Assembly (NCBI GenBank): GCA_001430745.1
Contig: KQ482027.1
Span: 231,548 to 242,399, forward strand
Source: Auxenochlorella pyrenoidosa
Lineage: Eukaryota > Chlorophyta > Trebouxiophyceae > Chlorellales > Chlorellaceae
DNA: 10,852 bases
Reading direction: 5' to 3'
Shown: positions 5,363-10,852 of the stretch, piece by piece
Position numbering within the stretch: the first letter of the stretch is position 1
Layout of the letters: the number at the start of each line of letters is the position of its first letter
Notes under the pieces: model-generated
What the model saw: only the letters and a program-made list of their open reading frames with translations
Told to the model about the DNA's origin: nothing
The model's database searches: none
Program-made: the position numbers and the translations under genes

Positions 5363-7908
5363 ATGGAGTTGTGCGAGGAGTTGCGGGGCCCCATTTCACG
5401 AATTTCCGTGGCTTTTGCCGCGCTTTGTCTCTTGATTAGCCTCTTTCGGCCATGCAAGACTGAGACTGCACCAAATGTGGGGAACAGCTGCACTCAACCA
5501 CCTCCCCTTGCAGAATGGGCGCTGCGGGTGAGCCGGCAGCCTGGAAAGTGCTCGAAAGCAGCGAATATGCACCCGGTTGTCTGTCGGGAGCGCGACACGG
5601 CGCCAAGCGCGCCTAGAACCCTACTGAGCTTCGTCGCCCCTGCCGCAACCCTCCGCCGCTCCTCGCAGGCCCCAAGCGCCCAGCACTGACCCACGATCGC
5701 GCTCACAGCGGCTGCGGGAGCCCGTCCTGTCACAGGTGCGTTGTGCCTTGACGACAGCTGCCGCACCGCGTGCTGACGCTCCCGCCCCCGCTCCCATTCA
5801 AATCCCCTCTGCAACCTCCCTCAACAACCGTGCTTCCATCACCTGGAACGTGCAGGCCCACCTTCGGGCAGGCCCCGTAGCGGCATCCAGGCCTGTTGGC
5901 CAGCCCAGATGCCGCCCGGCCACCTTGCGCCCGCTGGCAGCGATTGCTGCCTTCAGCTCCGCCTGTCATGCCCTAGCCGCCCCAGCGCCCTGCACCGAAG
6001 ATGGCGTGGCCCCCGAGCTCCAAGGCCTCGCAGCGTCGCAGCTAGACCTGGTGGGGAGATGCCGCGCCAGAACCTACGCCGCACTGCTCTTAACCCATCC
6101 AGCTGCCAGTCCCCACCTCCCCTTCCTGTCCACCTCACCTCCCTTGCATTCCCTATCTGTCCAGTGCACGTCACCCGCCTGGGTGGCTGCATGCTGCAGC
6201 AGCTGCCAGCACCCAGCTGCACTCACTGCCAGGCCGCTGCTGCCCCCTAGAGCCTGCAGGCCTTCCGGGCAGAGCACCCCGGCCTGCTGGAGGCGCTGGC
6301 GGGCGCGGCGGCCGAGCTGTCACCCGCCACCTCAGCGCGCACGCTGCGCCGCCTCGGCGCGGAGCTGCCCCCTGCACTGACAGCCGTGGCGCCCGGCGGC
6401 GACTGCGTGCTGGTGGCGCTGTCGCCGGGCCTGCTGCCGCTGCTGGGTGAGCGTGCGGCTGCCGCGCCCTGCAGCATCCGCCCTGCTCTGTTGATGTCAG
6501 CATACCCATCACCCTCATGCAGCTCCTGCTGGCCCAGCTCTCCTGCCCCTAACGTCTCAGCGTGCAGCACCCCCCACACCTGGTGCTGAGCTGCTGTCCA
6601 TGCTGCTGCCGCTCTGCAGAGCGTGCAGCCGCCTGCTGCGAGGCCTCGCTGGCGGCGGGCGTGCCGGAGCAAGCGACCGCCACCGCCGCCGCCACCCTCT
6701 CCTTGGTCTCCTGCCTGGCATTTGGCAGCGCCGCCTCGGCTGCGCCATACGCCGCCGTGGCCACTCGCTGCAAGCAGGCGCTGAAGGCTGCGTTTGATGG
6801 GGGAGCGGGGATGACACAAGAGGTGAGGGCCATGCAACGCAGTGGGATGGGCAGCCGGAAGGTGCGCTGAGGCGAGGCAGCCGCTGGCTCTTTGCCCTGC
6901 CTGCGGGACAGGCAAAGTGCCCATTGGTGCGTGGGAAGCGGAGACTGCGAGAGGCTGCCTGCTGCACGTGCAAGAGGCGGCGCTGCCCCGCCGCGGTGCG
7001 CCCCTCAGCAAAGCCGTCTCGCTGCGCCCCCCCCCCCCGCAGCTCGCGGTCGATCTCTACGCCTCATGCGCCCGCTCCTCCCCCTGGCTCTGGCTGACCC
7101 CCTACTTTGGGCACCGCTGCGCCTGCGCCGTAGACGACTTTGTCACCCAGGGCTGGGCCACGGGAGAGGTGAGCGGGGGGTGGGGCGGGGCCGCCGGCAG
7201 AGCGTTCTGGTTGCAAGGGCTGGGGCCGTGAGGACCGGCCTGCCTGCCACAAGCCAGTTGCTAGCTTCTCCTGCCGTGCTTGCTGTCCTGCTGTGTGTGC
7301 TTTGTGCCGCACTGCGCCCAGCCTGTGAAACCATCCCTGTATCCAGCTCTGCCTTCTCTCCCTCACCTTCTCCACCGCAGTTGGCCGTCGGCTTTGCTGA
7401 GGCGTATGCCACGCTGGTGGGCCGCGGCCGGCTGCACCAAGTCGAGGCCAAGTGGATGCGAGTGGCGCGGGCGGCGATGAAGCACCCCCTCAGGTGTGTG
7501 CGCGTGACCCCTTGCTGTTGGGCAGCCCGCCAGCGGCTTGCTGCTGTGCCACACCCGCCCTGAAGCCCCCTCAGCTTGCCTGCTGCAACCCCTCCCTCCT
7601 CGGCCCCGCCCGCCCTGCCCTGCAGCCTGGCGCACACTACGCGGTTGCTGGCGGCTGCCGGGCAGCTGCCGGTTGAGATGCGCATCCAGCTGTCCCTGCA
7701 CGCCCGCTCCACACCCTCTGCCGACTGGCACGCTCAGCTGTGCGCCATGCATGCTGTGCGGCAGGAGGAGGAGGCACAGGCGCGGTCCCTGCGCCTGCGG
7801 GGCCGGCCTGCCCCGGCGGCAGGCCAGGAGCCTTGCAGCACAGAGCGCACGGCCGGCCAGCTGCTGCCTGCCCACTCACTGCACGCCGCCCAGCTGTCGC
7901 GCCGATAA
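5363..7908 (+). CDS. Unassigned Ala-rich, probably helical protein (multi-exon)
   Basis: I do not recognise the family. Secure exons are 6251-6446, 6620-6822, 7043-7168, 7381-7493 and 7626-7908 (TAA 7906-7908), all GT-AG with matching phases. They are preceded by a likely exon to 6050 in an open frame (reading VRCALTTAAAPRADAP...LAASQLDL) that lacks any ATG and so must be spliced to an upstream start. A phase-compatible first exon is 5363-5527 (MELCEELRGPISRISVAFAA...) with donor GTGAGC and acceptor at 5708/5709 or 5735/5736; it is weak. The model gives about 466 residues. The N-terminal part is rich in Ala, Pro, Arg and Ser, compatible with a plastid transit peptide. The body is Ala/Leu-rich without clear membrane spans. 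Exons 7043 and 7381 both start in phase 0 right after Glu with LAV (LAVDLYASCARS, LAVGFAEAYATL) and the next begins near LAHTTRLLAAAG, a roughly 40-residue helical periodicity. The C-terminal tail is charged (AVRQEEEAQARSLRLRGR) and probably disordered. The 3' half is well supported; the 5' end is not. Confidence 0.58.
7027..7038 (+). repeat. Poly-C run (12 C) at an intron 3' end
   Basis: Twelve C followed by GCAG form the pyrimidine tract of the acceptor at 7042/7043. The same design is seen at 127-141 in the first gene and, as a shorter C run, before the heme oxygenase exon at 1794. Confidence 0.7.
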
Positions 7909-8708
7909 GGCGCCGCCCTGGGGTGTCGGCTGCCTTCGGCAGCCTGCTGCCACATCCACCGGCTTCCCTTTCCGCCGGATGAAGTTGATCTTGCGAGTCA
8001 GGGCCCTTCCAACACATGAATATGATTCCGCATGCCCTCCTTCCCCGGCTGCACATGCCAGCCCCCTACCGCCCGACGTGTATCCATGTCCTGCCTCTGT
8101 CCTGCCTCCAGCGCTCTTCTGCTGAGCATTTAAGCGAACGCCAGGTGGGCGCCGCCCCTTGTTCACTTTCATTTACTTTGCACCTGCGCTGCCCCGCCCC
8201 CTCCACCTCGATTTACCCCCATGCTAGGCAGCTCCTCATGCATCTGGCGGCGCCCAGTTTTGCAGCGCGATACTAGGACTGTATTTTGGCCATACGAAAC
8301 CCACCCGACCGCCCAGGCGCAGCACGCCGTGGGCATCGAACCCGCTCCCTTGCACCCTGCGGCCCTCCCTTGTTTCCCCACTGGCCGCAGCCGCTTCCTG
8401 GCTGCAGCCGCCTTTTGGGAGTGGCACAGCCTGCCGGCACCGCACACCTTGTACTGATCTCTGACCCTCCCTGCCTTCCCTGCTGTTTGGGCCGCAGATT
8501 TTGCCCGCTGCGCCCGCATCTGCTGTCAGCCCAACGACCTTTCATGGCCCGCAGCACCCGCCCTCGTTTCCCTTTGCCCTGATTTCTGCCACCCATCTGC
8601 TTGCTGCTGTCAGGCTGAGGCGGGGTGGCGACGTATTGTGCGCTGCAAAGGTGCCGACGCCTCCCTCCCTTTCACGCCTGTGTCCACGGTGTGCTGTAAG
8701 TACCCCAT
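7909..8708. other. Probable 3' UTR / gene-poor stretch
   Basis: Downstream of the TAA at 7906-7908. No exon with protein-like content and splice support was found on either strand. The pyrimidine-rich plus strand is in keeping with an untranslated region. It ends with the only well-placed TGTAA I noticed (8695-8699). Confidence 0.5.
8695..8699 (+). terminator. Possible TGTAA poly(A) signal
   Basis: TGTAA is the usual near-polyadenylation signal in Chlamydomonas and related green algae. This copy is on the plus strand 787 bases after the stop of the unassigned gene, implying a long 3' UTR. A 5-base motif can occur by chance. Confidence 0.25.
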
Positions 8709-9074
8709 ATGGCAACTGATCAAACAAAGGGACATGGGTATGCGGATGCCAACGCTGCTGACGCTGGCAGAGGTGGTGACCTGGATACTGCATTACCACC
8801 CTCTTGGCTCTCGGAAGCTGTCCTGTTGCTTCCCGTGGGAGCAGGTGAAGGAAGCTGCTCTTCACTCTGTTTCGGCTGTTGGCCGGCTCTTGTGCACTCA
8901 GAACTTGCTGCAAGCACTGGAGTCTGTGCCTCATCCGGACGCAGTCTCTGATTGCTGCATGGTCTGGCGACTGAGCGGCACGTTGGTGTCGCTACAGGTT
9001 TGCAGTGGGGGCTGTGGGCACGGCCAAAACTGGTGGCACTGAATGCTGTGCAAAACCCTTGGTGCAGAAGCTGA
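8709..9074 (+). CDS. Weak candidate small spliced ORF (70 aa)
   Basis: An ATG at 8709 opens MATDQTKGHGYADANAADAG... for 45 codons. Joining donor 8844/8845 (CAG|GTGAAG) to acceptor 8997/8998 (CTACAG|GT) keeps the phase and adds GLQWGLWARPKLVALNAVQN..., stopping at TGA 9072-9074 (70 residues). A rival reading from ATG 8734 runs unspliced to 9042 (102 residues) in another frame. Neither resembles a known family. Base composition here is less GC-rich than in the secure exons. It could equally be untranslated sequence; reported only because the phase-matched splice is suggestive. Confidence 0.18.
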
Positions 9075-9562
9075 TGGGCGGGCAAAATTCCAGGCAGCAT
9101 GCGCTGCCATGGCTGCAGGCTGCAGCAAAGACGCACCGGAAGCATAAAATGAGGGGGCAGATGCATGCGTGTGCACAAGGCGCTAGGAGAAAGGGCATGG
9201 CATGAAAACCGGAGTGCAAGCGGGCGCTAGGGGTAGCTACCAAGGGGGGCCAACAACAGAGCAGGGTGTGGCTGAACGAAAGCAAGGCAGAACTTGATTG
9301 TGGCAAGAGTTAAGGGTGAGAAAGAATCAGCGCTACAGGGGTGGGCAAGGGAGGCGCAAGGAGATCAGGATTGGTGGGAGGGGAGAGGTGGGGAAAAGGG
9401 CTGCTGCTGGTGCGCCTGCAGCCCACCAGGCAGCCTCATCAAGGGGATTTCTTCGCAAGGGGAGTGTTCTCTATGGTCGTGCGATGCAGAAACGCGCAGA
9501 GAATGAGCGCAGCGTGCTCCTGGGCTCGCAGCGCACCGGGCGGGCCCTTGAGCCCTTGGGTC
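9075..9562. other. Gene-poor convergent stretch, hydrolase 3' UTR
   Basis: Lies below the TGA of the minus-strand hydrolase, so part of it should be that gene's 3' UTR. The plus strand is purine-rich in 9300-9420. A very long plus-strand open frame starts here (9298) but runs antisense through all hydrolase exons except the partial one at 10688-10852 and is rejected. No other feature seen. Confidence 0.5.
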
Positions 9563-10852
9563 TCATGCGTCCAGGGAGCCGACGAAGCGCCGCACCGCCT
9601 CCACAAACTGCTCGGGGCTCTCCTCCTGAGGCATGTGGCCGCAGCCCTCAAACACCTCCAGCTGCAGCGGGCATGGTGACATGGGGTGAGGCTTATTTGA
9701 CGAGACGGGCAGGCCCGGCGGGCCTCAGCACGTTGGGCATGCGAGCGCAAGATTGTGTGCGCTGCCCGCCGCAGCAGGGGCCAGGGACACCCGGCTGCGC
9801 TGGCAAAGCCGCGATCGCCCCCGGCAAGCACGCATGCACCCTTCACAAGCGCCGCCATCAGCAGCCGGCGGGCCATGCGGTGCATCCAGCTGCAGTACCA
9901 CCAGATGCAGTACCACCCGGCCACACCTCGGCGTTGGGCAGCAGCGCCGCCAGGCGGCGCGAATTGGCGGCGGGGACGAGCGCGTCGCTGGCGCCGTGGA
10001 TGACGAGCACCTTGATTTTGTGGCGCCGCACGGCTCGTGCCAGGCGTTCCGCCTGCGTCAGGTGGCCCTCACCCTGCAGGGGCCAGGGGCAGGGCAGGGC
10101 AGGCAGGCGAGCAAGTTGCACGTGGTGCACCTTGCCATGCAGGGGATGGGCAGGACGGGCAGGCGAGCAGGCTGGCGTTGATGCATGCAGGGACCCAGTC
10201 GGTCAGGCGGCAGATGCTTGGCTGCTCCGCAAGCAGCCCGGATGTCGCCACAGTCGGCGCCATGCACACGGGCGGGGAGCCGCGGCCTGCATGCTCCCCA
10301 GATGCAAGCAGAAAGGGCCGCAGGGGTGGGGCGCAGGGGCTGAGTCTTGCCTGGATGGCCTCGCGCACGCTGTGCCAGAAGCCGTGCTTCTCGGCAAAGC
10401 GGGCGGAGAGGAAGCGCAGCATGCCGCCTTCCCAGCCCCGCACCAGCTGGCCGCTCCTGCGGGGCGGAGGGGTTAAAGTTGGGCGGGTGTGAGGGGCCAG
10501 GAGGCGGGCAGGCAAGCTGACTGGGTGCATCTTGCGCCAGTCTGGACTGGGCTGTCACGCCTCTCTGTTGCTTTCCGAATGCGGTGCTGGCTGCAGGCTG
10601 CTTGGCAGCTGCCGGCGGCGCAGCCTGCAACCGCCAGCAGCGGCGCGCCCGGCAGCAGCGCGGTTGCCGGCAGGGCCAGGGGGTCACCTGTAGGCGTCGA
10701 CATACTCGCGAGTCAGCTTGCTGCTGTCGTGCCAGGCAGAGGCCAGGCCGCGCTCCCAGAACCGCCGCGCCCGCACCAGCCGGCGCAGCAGCAGCACCAG
10801 CAGCGGCGTGGCCGCCAGCAGCGCCAGCCGCACCAGCAGCATGGCCGCGGCC
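9563..10852 (-). CDS. Alpha/beta-hydrolase fold protein, C-terminal part (partial)
   Basis: Minus-strand exons: 10852-10688 (cut by the window edge), 10456-10351, 10073-9927, 9661-9563, with matching phases, giving 171 visible residues. The first piece has a Leu-rich stretch (LVRLALLAATPLLVLLLRRL) then FWERGLASAWHDSSKLTREY, followed by SGQLVRGWEGGMLRFLSARF, a cap/lid pattern as in plant alpha/beta-hydrolases. Next come KVLVIHGASDALVPAANSRR with the presumed catalytic Asp, and LEVFEGCGHMPQEESPEQF with the presumed catalytic His, ending VGSLDA. The serine nucleophile elbow should lie upstream, outside the window. From memory it resembles the Arabidopsis At1g80280-type hydrolases; the substrate is unknown. 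The intron 10350-10074 seems to start with GC (CAG|GCAAGA). An in-phase GT alternative upstream would delete VREAIQ. The Leu-rich segment could be a membrane-associated cap helix. Confidence 0.86.
10074..10350 (-). other. Likely GC-AG intron in the hydrolase gene
   Basis: On the minus strand the exon ending ...GCCATCCAG is followed by GCAAGA, the classic form of the minor GC donor, and the acceptor CCTGCAG leads into GGTGAGGGCCACC in phase 0. A GT alternative exists (CACAGC|GTGCGC), also phase 0, but it would remove VREAIQ, which looks like natural coding sequence. Confidence 0.55.

Noticed and set aside
4981..5493. Minus-strand open frames opposite the metallothionein downstream region
   Set aside because: No family resemblance, mostly low-complexity Ser/Ala/Pro, and no donor/acceptor pair with phase support.
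9298..10476. 392-codon plus-strand open frame
   Set aside because: It runs antisense across all hydrolase exons except the partial one at 10688-10852, begins with a non-ATG codon, and its translation is low-complexity Ala/Arg/Gly/Pro. It is a GC-driven shadow.
1..10852. Bacterial, phage or mobile-element origin; CRISPR array; tRNA or rRNA genes
   Set aside because: Genes are intron-rich with spliceosomal junctions. No regular repeat-spacer array, terminal inverted repeats, transposase motifs, tRNA cloverleaf or rRNA sequence was noticed on either strand.

Overview
The window looks like nuclear DNA of a green microalga, most likely a trebouxiophyte (Chlorella-like) or chlorophyte. It is very GC-rich. 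Coding sequence is cut into short exons by introns of about 100-320 bases with GT...AG ends and C-rich 3' ends, and the recognisable proteins are of plant/algal type. The long open frames that cross the window on both strands are mostly GC-driven shadows. All gene models below were built by hand from splice sites, reading-phase agreement and protein resemblance.

Layout: (1) 1-630, plus strand: the last three exons of an unrecognised gene. (2) 631-1475: convergent non-coding stretch. (3) 1476-4187, minus strand: a complete nine-exon heme oxygenase of the animal-like, tail-anchored type. (4) 4188-4442: a 255-base gap shared by two divergent start codons. (5) 4443-4919, plus strand: a two-exon metallothionein of 83 residues with 18 cysteines. 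(6) about 5363-7908, plus strand: a multi-exon gene for an alanine-rich, probably helical protein I cannot assign; its 5' end is uncertain. (7) 7909-9562: long gene-poor convergent stretch with one weak small-gene candidate. (8) 9563-10852, minus strand: the C-terminal half of an alpha/beta-hydrolase running off the right edge.

The most interesting part is the centre. A heme oxygenase and a metallothionein, both classic metal/oxidative-stress proteins elsewhere, lie head to head on a short shared upstream region. The heme oxygenase has glycine where the animal enzymes carry the catalytic distal-helix aspartate. The metallothionein intron carries two closely spaced GTGTACAC palindromes with a GTAC core, and its retention would give a 53-residue, 12-cysteine short form. 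One hydrolase intron appears to use a GC donor.
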